From Acidobacteriota bacterium (lineage in GTDB: Bacteria; Acidobacteriota; Terriglobia; Terriglobales; Acidobacteriaceae): DNA of 35,405 nucleotides. The stretch covers positions 1-35,405 of the forward strand of contig JAKBHH010000032.1 in the NCBI GenBank assembly GCA_021836865.1, given 5' to 3'. Below, piece after piece: positions 23,831-32,399 of this stretch (positions are counted from its first letter, which is position 1; each line of letters opens with the position of its first letter). The position numbers were made by a program, and so were the translations under genes. The notes beneath the pieces were generated by a model. It searched no databases and was not told the DNA's origin. It worked only from the letters and a program-made list of their open reading frames with translations.

Positions 23831-24428
23831 GGCTCGCCCCGCGAAGTTTTCGCGCTTTGGCTTCGGACATCACGCCGTAGAAACCGAAGGCAATCTGGCC
23901 GAGGAAGATGGCGACAACAAACACAGGCATGACGAGGTTATCGGCAACGAAGCAGGCAGCAACGGAGGCAGCCAGCCAGACAACCGCGCATCCAAACTGG
24001 ACCTTCCAGCGGAGGGTCAGGCTCGAAGCCAGATTAGCGACAGCGAGCATGGCGGTCACAATCGCAATGAGGACTCGTACGTCCGTGATGTGGCCGCTCC
24101 ATCCGAGTGCGACGAGAAGGATGAACAGCGACGCACCCATCGCCACCCAGATGGCACCAATGGCCCTGCGTAACGTAGTCTCCGGCTGGTTCCGCACCCT
24201 GCGGCCCTTGGTCACCCCGGAGAGGATTGCAGCCGCAATCATCGTGACCGGCCACGCAACCACATTCCCACCGTGTGCAGCCCACACGAGGGCTACATAG
24301 TAGGCAATGCCCCACAGGACGAAGACCCATCCCCAGCTTTCCGTCGTGCGCCGTCCTTCAGCGATCATGCTTTCAATCATGTTCAGCCGGTCCTTCAGGT
24401 CCATTTCTTCATCGTTGGCACTCATCAT
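23823..24428 (-). CDS. Six-helix membrane protein of unknown function
   Basis: The 201-residue product has a short acidic N-terminal cytoplasmic part with an amphipathic helix (DLKDRLNMIESMIAEGRR) and six hydrophobic segments at roughly 33-50, 56-72, 90-110, 116-136, 142-162 and 167-186, ending in a basic tail (EAKARKLRG). I do not recognise a named family. It lies between the ABC permease (56 bases upstream) and the winged-helix regulator (8-base overlap), an arrangement suggesting a role with the transporter or in signalling to the regulator. Confidence 0.8.
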   Translation of the reverse strand: MMSANDEEMDLKDRLNMIESMIAEGRRTTESWGWVFVLWGIAYYVALVWAAHGGNVVAWPVTMIAAAILSGVTKGRRVRNQPETTLRRAIGAIWVAMGASLFILLVALGWSGHITDVRVLIAIVTAMLAVANLASSLTLRWKVQFGCAVVWLAASVAACFVADNLVMPVFVVAIFLGQIAFGFYGVMSEAKARKLRGASHA

Positions 24429-24484
24429 GGTTCTCCTACTCCTTTAGAGCGATTTCTTTGCAGAGGCGGCCGCAAGGCTTTTTC

Positions 24485-25777
24485 CTATGCGTACTCCCAG
24501 CGGCGTGCCACCCTGCGCGCAACAGCAAAAAGCACAATGCCGATGGCGAGCAGCACGGACACCTGCTGCCACAGCGCAGTCACCGGCAGATCGCGCCAGA
24601 AGACCTTTTCGAATCCGTCAATGGCCCAGGCGTTGATGGTCCATAGACCGGCCTTCTGCATCACTTCCGGCATCAGGAAGCGTGGAAACATGCTGCCGCC
24701 GATGGCGGACATGACGAGAATCAGAAGCGTCGAAAGCGCGCCCAGTTGCGCGCGAGTCCGGCAGATGCTGGCCAACAGCATGCCGAAGGCCGCCACGGCA
24801 AACGCGGTGGAAAGACCCATGACCACAAAGCCGGGAATATGGCTGAAGAAGTCAATCTTGAAGACGGCCCAGGCCCACAAAAACATAACCGTCAACTGCG
24901 TGAAGGCTAGCAGGATGTTGAACACCAGCTTGCCGGCCAGCAGCCCGTTCATGTTGACGCGTGAACTGAGCACGCGATCGAGCGCGCCGCTCTCCGCCTC
25001 GTCCAGCAGGGCTCCGGCCGAACCGCTGGCTGTGAACAGTAGAAACATCACGCCGATGGCCGCGGCCTCGAAGGAAAGCATGGGATTGTTCTTGTTCTCT
25101 CCCACGACGGCACGTGTCTTCACCACAATGATCCCGCCGCCAGGTCCGTCGGTCGCGCCAGTGCCACCGTCCGCGTTCTGCCGTTTCTCAATCTGCCGCA
25201 ACTGCTCCAGATTGGTGTTCATGTTCTTGCGCTGTTCCGGCGTGAACGTGCCCAGGTATTTCTCTGAGTACTTCATCCCCTGCTCGGCCATCGTCTCCGG
25301 CATTGCCGTCATCGCCGCCTTCTGCAATAAGCCGCTCACCATCTGCGGGGCAATCGTGTCGCTGGCGTCGTTCAGTAGTTCAATCGCCGTGCCAGTCGTA
25401 TCGGGTCCAAAGGAGATGGGATGATACCCAAAGCCGTGCGGCACAATCAGCGCCACCGACACATCGCCCGCCTTCACCGCGGCCTCAGCCGTCTCTGCCG
25501 TAAACTCAGGTGGCGCAGGCCGGTTCTTTGTCGGTGCGGGCCTGGTGCTGACGATCAACGAGCCGTCGACCTGAAGCGCCTTCACCAGTTGCCGTGAGGC
25601 GCGGCTCTGGTCCTGGTCCACCACGATGACCTTGATCTTTGGCATCGTATCGCGCTGGCTGCCGAAGACCGCGGCAAAGATGGAGAAGAAGGCGATGGGC
25701 ACAACGAAACTAAGCACCAGCGAAACCCGGTCGCGGCGCAGGGCAAGCAATGCAGTGCGAACAATGGGGATGATCAA
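24485..25777 (-). CDS. ABC-2 type transporter permease
   Basis: The 430-residue permease has the ABC-2 (YhgE/YbhS-like) layout: one N-terminal membrane helix (about 19-40, VSLVLSFVVPIAFFSIFAAVFG), a large extracytoplasmic domain (about 45-235) containing a Gly/Asn-rich linker, then five or six helices to the C-terminus. The segment LLDEAESGALDRVLSSRVN is the cytoplasmic coupling element typical of the family. Its ATG overlaps the stop of the ATPase gene in an ATGA arrangement (25774-25777), so they should form one exporter. The substrate is unknown; related systems export drugs, lipids or polymers. A second copy would be needed for a dimer, so a homodimer is likely. Confidence 0.92.
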   Translation of the reverse strand: MIIPIVRTALLALRRDRVSLVLSFVVPIAFFSIFAAVFGSQRDTMPKIKVIVVDQDQSRASRQLVKALQVDGSLIVSTRPAPTKNRPAPPEFTAETAEAAVKAGDVSVALIVPHGFGYHPISFGPDTTGTAIELLNDASDTIAPQMVSGLLQKAAMTAMPETMAEQGMKYSEKYLGTFTPEQRKNMNTNLEQLRQIEKRQNADGGTGATDGPGGGIIVVKTRAVVGENKNNPMLSFEAAAIGVMFLLFTASGSAGALLDEAESGALDRVLSSRVNMNGLLAGKLVFNILLAFTQLTVMFLWAWAVFKIDFFSHIPGFVVMGLSTAFAVAAFGMLLASICRTRAQLGALSTLLILVMSAIGGSMFPRFLMPEVMQKAGLWTINAWAIDGFEKVFWRDLPVTALWQQVSVLLAIGIVLFAVARRVARRWEYA

Positions 25778-26733
25778 TCGCGTAACTCCCTTCCGGTAAG
25801 GTGCAGGAAGACAGATTCAAGGTTGGGCCGGCGCAGCGACAGATCGACCAGTTCCAGGCCCGAAGAGGCTGCGCCTTCCAGCAATGCCGCAATTTCACTG
25901 GGATGTTCCACGGTGAACTCTGCAGTGGAGTCCGTTATCTTCCCACGGCGCTCCGCCACCCACGCGGCGACCTTTCCCTCACGCCCCTGAAGCCGCGCCA
26001 CCACCTGGCTGCGCGAGGCAAACGAGTTGTGGACCAGCGCTTCCTTGGTGCCCAGCGCAATAATGCGTCCGTGGTCCACAATGGCAATGCGGCCGCACAG
26101 CCGTTCGGCCTCTTCCATGTAGTGCGTGGTATAGATGATGGTCATTCCCTGCGCGCGCAGGGCCTCAATCATCTCAAAGATTCGATTGCGCGATTGCGGA
26201 TCAACGCCCACGGTCGGCTCGTCCAGCAGCATCAGGCGCGGCTCATGGATCAGCCCGGCCGCCATGTTCAGGCGGCGCTTCATCCCTCCGGAGAGATTCC
26301 GCGTCAGCTCCCCGGCACGATCTTCAAGTGCCGCCCAGACAAGGCAGCGCCCAACGGCCTGCTCAAGCTTTTTGCCGCTCAAGCCGTGATACCGCCCGAA
26401 GGAGCGCAGGTTTTCCTTCACGCTGAGCCGCGGATAGAGCGCCAGGTCCTGCGGCACCCATCCCAACGCTGCGCGGGCCGGCTGCGAGCCTGCCTCCGCT
26501 CCGAACACCGAAACCCGCCCGGCGTCCGGAATCACGCGCCCCGCAATGGCACGGATCAGCGTGCTTTTGCCCGCGCCATTGGGCCCGAGCAAACCCACAC
26601 ATTCCCCACCGTGCAAGGCGAGCGAGATGCCGTCTACGGCAGTGACGGTGCCAAAACGCTTCACCATCGTCTCGACTTCAAGCGGCAACGGCGCATGCGG
26701 CGATGTCACTGCTGGATTCATGGATGCACTCAT
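25774..26733 (-). CDS. ABC transporter ATP-binding protein
   Basis: The 319-residue ATPase shows Walker A (GPNGAGKST), Q-loop region (WVPQDLALYPRLS), the signature motif LSGGMKRR, Walker B with catalytic Glu (LMLLDEPTVGVD) and the switch His in TTHYMEEAERL. A C-terminal DUF4162-like domain (about 225-319) is usual in ABC-2 drug and lipid exporters. I chose the ATG at 26733 because GAGGGGTGA lies just upstream; the frame is open to 26817, but that part is less protein-like. It is the first gene of ATPase-permease-membrane protein-winged helix, controlled by the palindromic promoter at 26829-26860. Confidence 0.95.
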   Translation of the reverse strand: MSASMNPAVTSPHAPLPLEVETMVKRFGTVTAVDGISLALHGGECVGLLGPNGAGKSTLIRAIAGRVIPDAGRVSVFGAEAGSQPARAALGWVPQDLALYPRLSVKENLRSFGRYHGLSGKKLEQAVGRCLVWAALEDRAGELTRNLSGGMKRRLNMAAGLIHEPRLMLLDEPTVGVDPQSRNRIFEMIEALRAQGMTIIYTTHYMEEAERLCGRIAIVDHGRIIALGTKEALVHNSFASRSQVVARLQGREGKVAAWVAERRGKITDSTAEFTVEHPSEIAALLEGAASSGLELVDLSLRRPNLESVFLHLTGRELRD

Positions 26734-26828
26734 GCAATCACCCCTCGTCGTTCCTCCCCAATTGCATCTCGGAAACGAACAACTGCCTTGGACATAGGGC
26801 CCGCACAAGGGGCCCATCCATTCAGGAG

Positions 26829-26860
26829 AGTACTCTATTTTATAGAGTACTGAATGTCAA
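26829..26860 (-). promoter_or_regulatory. Promoter with perfect palindromic operator for the ABC module
   Basis: On the minus strand a consensus -35 TTGACA (26855-26860) is followed after 17 bases by TAGAGT (26832-26837), a four-of-six -10. A perfect inverted repeat AGTACTCTAT-TTT-ATAGAGTACT (26829-26851) covers the spacer and the whole -10. A repressor bound there would block RNA polymerase. The transcript would have a leader of about 90-100 bases containing GGGCCC arms able to form a hairpin near 26798-26815. The winged-helix gene at the end of the operon is the likely source of the repressor. Confidence 0.7.
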
Positions 26861-26932
26861 CCGTTTTTTTCCGCTTGTTTTCAGCCTCTCCGCCGGCTAA
26901 ACGGAGGTCAAACTGAAATCGAGCCGTCCCAG

Positions 26933-29044
26933 CTAAGCATGCGGTCCCGGCAACCTCCCGTGTGCTACCCCCCGATGGTCCAGCCAGAACCTCTCCAACT
27001 CCGCCGCTACGCGCTCCAGAACCCCGCCCCAATCCCCCGGCGAACTTTGCCGAAACAGGCGCGCAGTGGGGTACCAGGGGGTTGTCTCGATCTCCTGCAT
27101 CCAGCGCCAGTCGCTCAGGTGGGGAAGCAGGATCCAGACGGGCTTGCCCATCGCTCCGGCGAGGTGGGCGATGGAGGTGTCTGTGGTGATGACCAAGTCC
27201 AGCGTGGCGACCAGGGCGGCTGCGTCGGCCAGGTCGCGATCCGCGCTTGCGCCATCCCATACTCGGACATCGTCTGGAAGCTGACGCAACTGGTCTGTTG
27301 CATCCCCCTTTTGCAGCGAGATCCACTCGAAGCGGGGAAACCTTTGAAGCAGCGGGAGAATCGTCGTCAGTCGCGTGGAGCGCTGCGCATCGGACTTGTA
27401 GCGCGGATTGCCTGCCCAGGCGATGCCGATGCGCGAAGCGCGGCTCGATGGCACAGTTTGAGCCGATCTTTCGGCACGGAGGGACGGATCCGCGCCAAGG
27501 TATGGACCTCCCCATGGCACGGTTTCAACCGTGGTGCCGAAGACGGCGGGCAGACTCATCAGCGGGCACTCGAGATCGAACGCAGGGGGTACTGCACCAA
27601 GGCGGGCAATCGTGATGTGTCCAGCCCGGACTGCGGCGAGCGATCGCATTAATCGTTCAACAGGCTCATGCACCTGCAAAACGACATGCGCGCCGCGTGC
27701 AGCCACAAGAGGCGCATAGCGGCTGAACTGGATGGCATCTCCCAGGCCCTGCTCGGCGTGGAGCAGAATGCGAAGCCCGTCGAGCGGCTCCCCGCGCCAT
27801 CGCGGGCAGTGAAACGACAGAGGTGTTGGATGCACTTCACGGAAGCGCCAGCGCGCCTCGTACCCCTCCCATCCACGCGTCCAGTCGCCTAGCCGCAGGC
27901 GCGTCAGGGCAAGGTTATAGGCGGCTCCTGCGGATTGCGGATCACGCCTCGCAGCCTCGTCATGCGCCTCAAGAGCTTCTGCCATGCGGCCCATGTCCAT
28001 GAGGCTGTTACCCCGATTTGACGTTGCCGCAAGGCTGCCCAATTCTTCCGCGCGCGTGAATTGTTCGACGGCCTCGGCAAGCCGCCACTCCAGATGGAGC
28101 AGGATGCCGTGCGTGTTGACCACCTCGGGGTGGGACGGGCCGCGCGCCTGTGCCCAGCGCAGCCACTCCCAGGCCCCGGCCATGTCCTGCTCCCCGGCGC
28201 GAAATTGACACCATGCCATCAGCACAGGAACATTTCCGGGCTCCAGAGAAAAAGCCTTGCGCAGATGTTGCTCTGCCGCATCGTTCCGATTCTGCTCGCG
28301 CATCAGCAGCGCCAGGTTCAGCCATCCTTCGACCGTGGCCGGGCGCAGCTCGACGGCCCGCGCCAGCGATGCTTCGGCCTGGAGCGACTTGCCCTGCTCC
28401 CGCAGCAGGCAGCCAAGATTCATCCAGGCTGCCGCGAAATCCGGCCGCAGCGTGATTGCGCGCCGGTAACGGGTCTCCGCCTCCGCGGGCCGGCCCGTTC
28501 TGGCCAGTATGAAAGCTGCGGCAAACTCTCCCTCCGCCGTCCGCGGCGCTAGCGCCAACGCCTGTTCATACCGTGCGAGGGCCTCTTCATTGCGTCCCAT
28601 GCAGGCCAGCGCGTGGCCCATGCCCATATGAGCGGCGGCCATGGCAGGCTGGCGGCCCAAGGCAAAATCGTAGTGTTCAAGAGCATCTTCCGGACGGCCG
28701 ATTGCCATGCGCAACTCGGCCAACCCTAATCGGGCCAGCACATCCATCCCGTCCATGCGGATGGCCTTTTCATAGGCCAACTCCGCTTCGCCCATACGGC
28801 CCTCGGCTTTGAGGACCTGGCCCAGCGTGACCCAGGTGATGCCGATCTGCGGTGCGGAGGACACGGCAGACCGCGCCATGGCCACAGCAGCGCGATGTTG
28901 GCGGCTCGCAAGCGCCACCAGGCTCATTCCGACGAGCGCCTCCGGCTGGCTTGGATCGGCGAGCAGCATGCGCTGATAGCCGAGTGCGACTTCTGCCAAA
29001 TTGCCGGCGAGCCGGTCGGGCGCGCCAGCCTCCGCTTGCATCAT
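26933..29044 (-). CDS. TPR protein with C-terminal GT9-like glycosyltransferase domain
   Basis: The 703-residue protein has about eleven 34-residue TPR units from the N-terminus to about residue 410 (for example ALARYEQALALAPRTAEGEF and AWMNLGCLLREQGKSLQAEA). The last 270 residues resemble the heptosyltransferase/GT9 group: a hinge LRILLHAEQGLGDAIQFSRY, IGIAWAGNPRYKSDAQRS, the LPLLQRFPRFEWISLQKGD strand, and DLVITTDTSIAHLAGAMGKP near the end, where nucleotide-sugar binding is expected. It has no signal peptide. Proteins of this architecture are common in environmental bacteria, often called 'TPR protein'; the acceptor is unknown. It is transcribed toward the ABC module, 73 bases from its operator. 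Confidence 0.85.
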   Translation of the reverse strand: MMQAEAGAPDRLAGNLAEVALGYQRMLLADPSQPEALVGMSLVALASRQHRAAVAMARSAVSSAPQIGITWVTLGQVLKAEGRMGEAELAYEKAIRMDGMDVLARLGLAELRMAIGRPEDALEHYDFALGRQPAMAAAHMGMGHALACMGRNEEALARYEQALALAPRTAEGEFAAAFILARTGRPAEAETRYRRAITLRPDFAAAWMNLGCLLREQGKSLQAEASLARAVELRPATVEGWLNLALLMREQNRNDAAEQHLRKAFSLEPGNVPVLMAWCQFRAGEQDMAGAWEWLRWAQARGPSHPEVVNTHGILLHLEWRLAEAVEQFTRAEELGSLAATSNRGNSLMDMGRMAEALEAHDEAARRDPQSAGAAYNLALTRLRLGDWTRGWEGYEARWRFREVHPTPLSFHCPRWRGEPLDGLRILLHAEQGLGDAIQFSRYAPLVAARGAHVVLQVHEPVERLMRSLAAVRAGHITIARLGAVPPAFDLECPLMSLPAVFGTTVETVPWGGPYLGADPSLRAERSAQTVPSSRASRIGIAWAGNPRYKSDAQRSTRLTTILPLLQRFPRFEWISLQKGDATDQLRQLPDDVRVWDGASADRDLADAAALVATLDLVITTDTSIAHLAGAMGKPVWILLPHLSDWRWMQEIETTPWYPTARLFRQSSPGDWGGVLERVAAELERFWLDHRGVAHGRLPGPHA

Positions 29045-29247
29045 GGCCGGGCTGACTCCTGCTTGGCGTAATGGACCTTACGAGCCACTGCTCCGAGCCT
29101 ATACCGCGGCTGAATGCGGCTCAATGGGGGATAGCATGATTCGCGCGCGATCCTAAGCCGCACTTCCCGATTTGTCAGGTTGTGCGCTTTTGGGAATCAC
29201 CACCATCGGCGATTACACTGTGTTGGATAGTTCTTTGGACGGTACCG

Positions 29248-29808
29248 ATGACCTCCGAACCCGCACTCGAAACTCGTCTTCCGATGATCGAACGTGAACA
29301 GGTCTCAGCGGAGATCGCGGCCCTCTATGATCAGCTTTTGCGTGATCGGGGTGTCGTGCCCAACATGTTCAAGACCCTGGCCCATGTTCCTGCTTTGGTT
29401 CTTGGGGTAGCAGGCTTTCTGAAGCCGCTGATGGGCGAAGGCGCATTGCCCTGCTGGTACAAGGAACTGGTCGCCACGCGCGTTGCCATGCTGAACCAGT
29501 GTGACTACTGCATAAGCGCGCATCGCCTGCTGGCTCGCCAGCGCGGGGCAACCCAGGAGCAGATCGACAGTCTGGACTGCTTCGAGTCCGGCCCCTTCAC
29601 CGCAAGGGACCGTGCGGGCTTGCGTTATGCCGGCCTGCTACATGAGTCTGGCCACGCCATTGATGACGCCGCATTCCTGGCCGTGCGCACACACTTCGAC
29701 ACTCAGGAGATTGTTGAACTGACGGCAGTGGCCGCGGCTTTTGAATTTTTCTCGAGGATGAATTCTGCATTGCGCATTCCAGTCACGCCGATCCCAGGCA
29801 GCATCTAA
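29248..29808 (+). CDS. AhpD-like / carboxymuconolactone decarboxylase family protein
   Basis: The 186-residue protein falls in the peroxidase-related AhpD-like group. The core motif E73...C85-x-x-C88...H92 (NQCDYCISAHR) is intact, the two cysteines being the redox-active pair in AhpD. The frame is open upstream to 29182, but the ATG at 29248 has GGACGG upstream and begins the conserved part. A possible promoter is TTGGGA (29190-29195) with TACACT (29214-29219), spacing 18. A small GGGGC-AGA-GCCCC hairpin (29818-29830) follows, then the universal stress protein gene, compatible with a stress-response pair. Actual peroxidase activity is inferred. Confidence 0.85.
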   Translation: MTSEPALETRLPMIEREQVSAEIAALYDQLLRDRGVVPNMFKTLAHVPALVLGVAGFLKPLMGEGALPCWYKELVATRVAMLNQCDYCISAHRLLARQRGATQEQIDSLDCFESGPFTARDRAGLRYAGLLHESGHAIDDAAFLAVRTHFDTQEIVELTAVAAAFEFFSRMNSALRIPVTPIPGSI

Positions 29809-29876
29809 GCTTTTCAAGGGGCAGAGCCCCGAAGGCGCCCGCACCTGCCGGGCCGACGGAAAGGGAGTCAGACACG

Positions 29877-30764
29877 GTGGAAGTCCAGGACGAGCGGCCA
29901 GAAGTCAGCGTCAACACGGTTGTCTATGCAACAGATTTTTCCCGGTGTTCAGAGAATGCGGGAGACTACGCGCGATGGCTGGCCGAGTATTTCTCGGCAT
30001 CCCTGCTGGTCACACATGCGTTTCTGTTGACGCAGGCCGCCATGGAGGTCGAACAGGTGGTGCGCAAGCTCAGTCGCCAGCGCGAAGATCTGGAGGCACG
30101 ACTTGCGCAAAAGGCCCAGCATCTCAGTTCAGGCTCCATCCACGCTATTCCGGTCTTGCTTGAAGGGAGTCCGAATCAGGTCATTCCAGAACTGGCCGAA
30201 AAGCATGCGCCCGCGATGATTGTGCTGGGAACGCACGGTGCGGGACGCCTGGAACACGGATTGATTGGCTCAGTGGCCGAAAAGGTTCTGCGTTCCACCC
30301 GCTGGCCCTGCCTGACGGTAGGACCGCATACGCCGCAGGCGACAATTGACAAGCAGCCGTTTCGCCGGATTCTTTATGCGACCGATCTGAGCCCGGCCAC
30401 GACGCAGGCGGCGGTGTATGCTCTTAGCTTTGCCGAGCAGGCAGGCGGAACGATCGATGTTCTGAACGTGATCCCCGAGATTGCCAATGAAGACCCGGAG
30501 GGTTGGGAAGAGCTGCGCAAGCAGCATGCGGATGCGCTGGAGAAGCTTGTGCCTCACCAGGCCCGCGAGTTCTGCAACCCGCACACGTTTGTGGAGTTCG
30601 GCTCGGCTTATGAGCGCATTATGGGACACCTCAAGCAGGATGGGACCGACTTGCTTGTGCTGGGGATTCGCAAGACGCCGTTTCTTAGCCTTGAAATGCG
30701 TACGTCAGGTGCGTTTCGCATCATCGCGAACTCGCCTTGTCCGGTGCTGACGATCATGGGTTGA
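29877..30764 (+). CDS. Tandem universal stress protein (two USP domains)
   Basis: The 295-residue protein has two USP domains, about 10-150 and 158-295, each opening with a first strand of the VYATDFS type. The first domain keeps a good ATP-binding signature (GTHGAGRLEHGLIGSVAEK: G-x2-G-x9-G-S). In the second, the equivalent GIRKTPFLSLEMRTSGAF lacks the first spaced glycine, so it may not bind ATP. The start is a GTG with AAAGGGAG upstream. It follows the AhpD-like gene by 68 bases and converges closely on the esterase gene. The role, probably in stress survival, is inferred from the family. Confidence 0.92.
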   Translation: MEVQDERPEVSVNTVVYATDFSRCSENAGDYARWLAEYFSASLLVTHAFLLTQAAMEVEQVVRKLSRQREDLEARLAQKAQHLSSGSIHAIPVLLEGSPNQVIPELAEKHAPAMIVLGTHGAGRLEHGLIGSVAEKVLRSTRWPCLTVGPHTPQATIDKQPFRRILYATDLSPATTQAAVYALSFAEQAGGTIDVLNVIPEIANEDPEGWEELRKQHADALEKLVPHQAREFCNPHTFVEFGSAYERIMGHLKQDGTDLLVLGIRKTPFLSLEMRTSGAFRIIANSPCPVLTIMG

Positions 30765-30770
30765 AGGGAT

Positions 30771-31853
30771 TCACCTGTTCAACTGCTTGACGAAGAAGTC
30801 CGCCATCATGTGGTTGGCTTCAATGGCCTCGGGCATGGTGGAGCTGTACCAGAAGGCGTGCGGGAGTCCGTCAAAGACAATCAGCCGGGCATCGACGCCC
30901 GCCTCAAGGTATGCGCGGTGCAGATTTGCGGTGCCGCTCAGCAGCATGTCGCGCTCGCTGGTCACAAAGAGTGAAGGCGGTAGCCCATGCAGGTCTGCAT
31001 AGACCGGGGACAGCACCGGATCTTTCAAGTCGGCGCCCGCGGTGTAATCATGCTCGGTGGGGTGAGGCTGCGGCGGGTCCAGATGCCCGGCCAGCCCGCG
31101 CAGCGCAAACATCGCCCGGGAATCCCCGTCGCGTGCAAAGTCGCCCAGGCCGCTGAAGATGCCCAGTGCCGCGGGCAGGGGCAGGCCTAGCTGCTTGATC
31201 TTCACGGCGACCTCTCCGGTGAGAATGGCGCCGGCTGAGGTTCCGTAGATCACGATATGGCTGGGCTTGTAGGTCTTCAACAGTTCTTTGTAGACGGCGA
31301 TGGAGTCATCGACTGCGGCTGGAAACGGATGCTCGGGCGCAAGCCTGTAGAGCACCGCAACAACCTTGATTTTGCTGTATCCAGCAATGGGAATGGACTC
31401 AGTGTAAGAGCCGGAGTCGGAGTTGAAGCCGCCTCCGTGCAGGTTCAGCAGAACCTTGTCGCGGTTTGCCTCAGGCATGTCCACGGGGGTAACAACCCGC
31501 ACGGGAACATGTGCGATCGTCGTATTCTCAAGATGGTTGGGGCAGAGGCGGCTCCACTCGGCGGCCGCGCGCACAGCCCACGCATCGGTCATCCTTCGGC
31601 GTTCTTCGAGCGATTGCGGCGGACCCTGATCGGGTTCTGCGCGGGAGACGGATTGTTGGGCTTCGGGGCTCAGCGTCTGCGGCACCGGCACCACGCGCGT
31701 GATGTGCGCCGTGCCCTGTGCGTCGATGTAGCTAGTGTCTCGCGTGGTAGCCTCAGCCGCCGTGGTGGGCTGCAGCGGAGGCGTCTGCTGGGCCGCTAGC
31801 GCGCCACCGGCCGCCAGGGTAAGCAAGGACGTACAAAGAACCAGTCGGCGCAT
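30771..31853 (-). CDS. Secreted alpha/beta hydrolase of the hormone-sensitive-lipase type
   Basis: The 360-residue protein carries a signal peptide (about 1-20, MRRLVLCTSLLTLAAGGALA) and a Thr/Gln/Pro-rich spacer. The esterase core has the oxyanion motif HGGG at 139-142 and the triad Ser206 (GTSAGA), Asp302 (SERDML) and His332 (LPHAF). This is the bacterial HSL/family IV pattern acting on short acyl or aryl esters in the periplasm or outside. The ATG has GAGAAGGA upstream. It lies 81 bases after a small membrane-protein gene on the same strand and may be co-transcribed with it. Confidence 0.92.
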   Translation of the reverse strand: MRRLVLCTSLLTLAAGGALAAQQTPPLQPTTAAEATTRDTSYIDAQGTAHITRVVPVPQTLSPEAQQSVSRAEPDQGPPQSLEERRRMTDAWAVRAAAEWSRLCPNHLENTTIAHVPVRVVTPVDMPEANRDKVLLNLHGGGFNSDSGSYTESIPIAGYSKIKVVAVLYRLAPEHPFPAAVDDSIAVYKELLKTYKPSHIVIYGTSAGAILTGEVAVKIKQLGLPLPAALGIFSGLGDFARDGDSRAMFALRGLAGHLDPPQPHPTEHDYTAGADLKDPVLSPVYADLHGLPPSLFVTSERDMLLSGTANLHRAYLEAGVDARLIVFDGLPHAFWYSSTMPEAIEANHMMADFFVKQLNR

Positions 31854-31934
31854 GGAGAATCCTTCTCGTAAGGGGTTGGTCTCTGATTGCGGTCTTGTGA
31901 TGGGGGAGGGTGGTCGTGCGGCTTGCGCCTGGCC

Positions 31935-32285
31935 TTATCCCTCGGTGGGTGTGGGAGCAGGCTTGGGGGCCGGAGTTGTTATCGCCGTTATGTCTTCCAC
32001 CGTGTTCTGCACCTGGCTGATCGCCTGTTGGACCTGGTCCACATAGCTTGGCAACTGCTTCCAAAGCGAACGTAGAAGATCCTGCTGCTCCAGCATTGCG
32101 AGGGAGGTGCCCGCCGCGGCGGCGGCCATGGCTGCGCGACGCTTGCCCGACAGCAGAAGGAGTCCCGCTGCGATCAGCGAGCCGCCCGCGGCCAATGCAA
32201 TCCAATCCAGTGCTTCGGTCCTCGACTTGGCGGTCTCAGTCGATTCGCTCTGTCTCACTCGTTGCGGTACCGGTGTCAAACCCAT
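31935..32285 (-). CDS. Small membrane protein of unknown function
   Basis: The 116-residue product has a polar N-terminal part, two adjoining hydrophobic segments (about 27-45, DWIALAAGGSLIAAGLLLLS, and about 50-62, Ala-rich), a soluble helix (LRSLWKQLPSYVDQVQQAISQVQNT is the region, 72-96) and a Pro/Thr-rich end. I do not recognise the family. GAGGAGG directly upstream supports the ATG at 32285 over the open frame that continues to 32351. It lies between the zinc-ribbon gene and the esterase, all on the minus strand, possibly one transcript. Confidence 0.7.
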   Translation of the reverse strand: MGLTPVPQRVRQSESTETAKSRTEALDWIALAAGGSLIAAGLLLLSGKRRAAMAAAAAGTSLAMLEQQDLLRSLWKQLPSYVDQVQQAISQVQNTVEDITAITTPAPKPAPTPTEG

Positions 32286-32399
32286 GCATCCTCCTCGCTG
32301 GAACCAGTTTGCGGTGCGGGTAGAAGACCTTACCCCTTGAAGCAGGCACAAAAGGCAGCCGTTCGCGGCTCGTCCTCTATGCTGCCGGAATTCATCCGT

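Noticed and set aside
24273..25424. Long plus-strand frame opposite the ABC permease (383 codons)
   Set aside because: It is antisense to the permease and the membrane protein gene, and rich in Ser, Arg and Pro without domain features.
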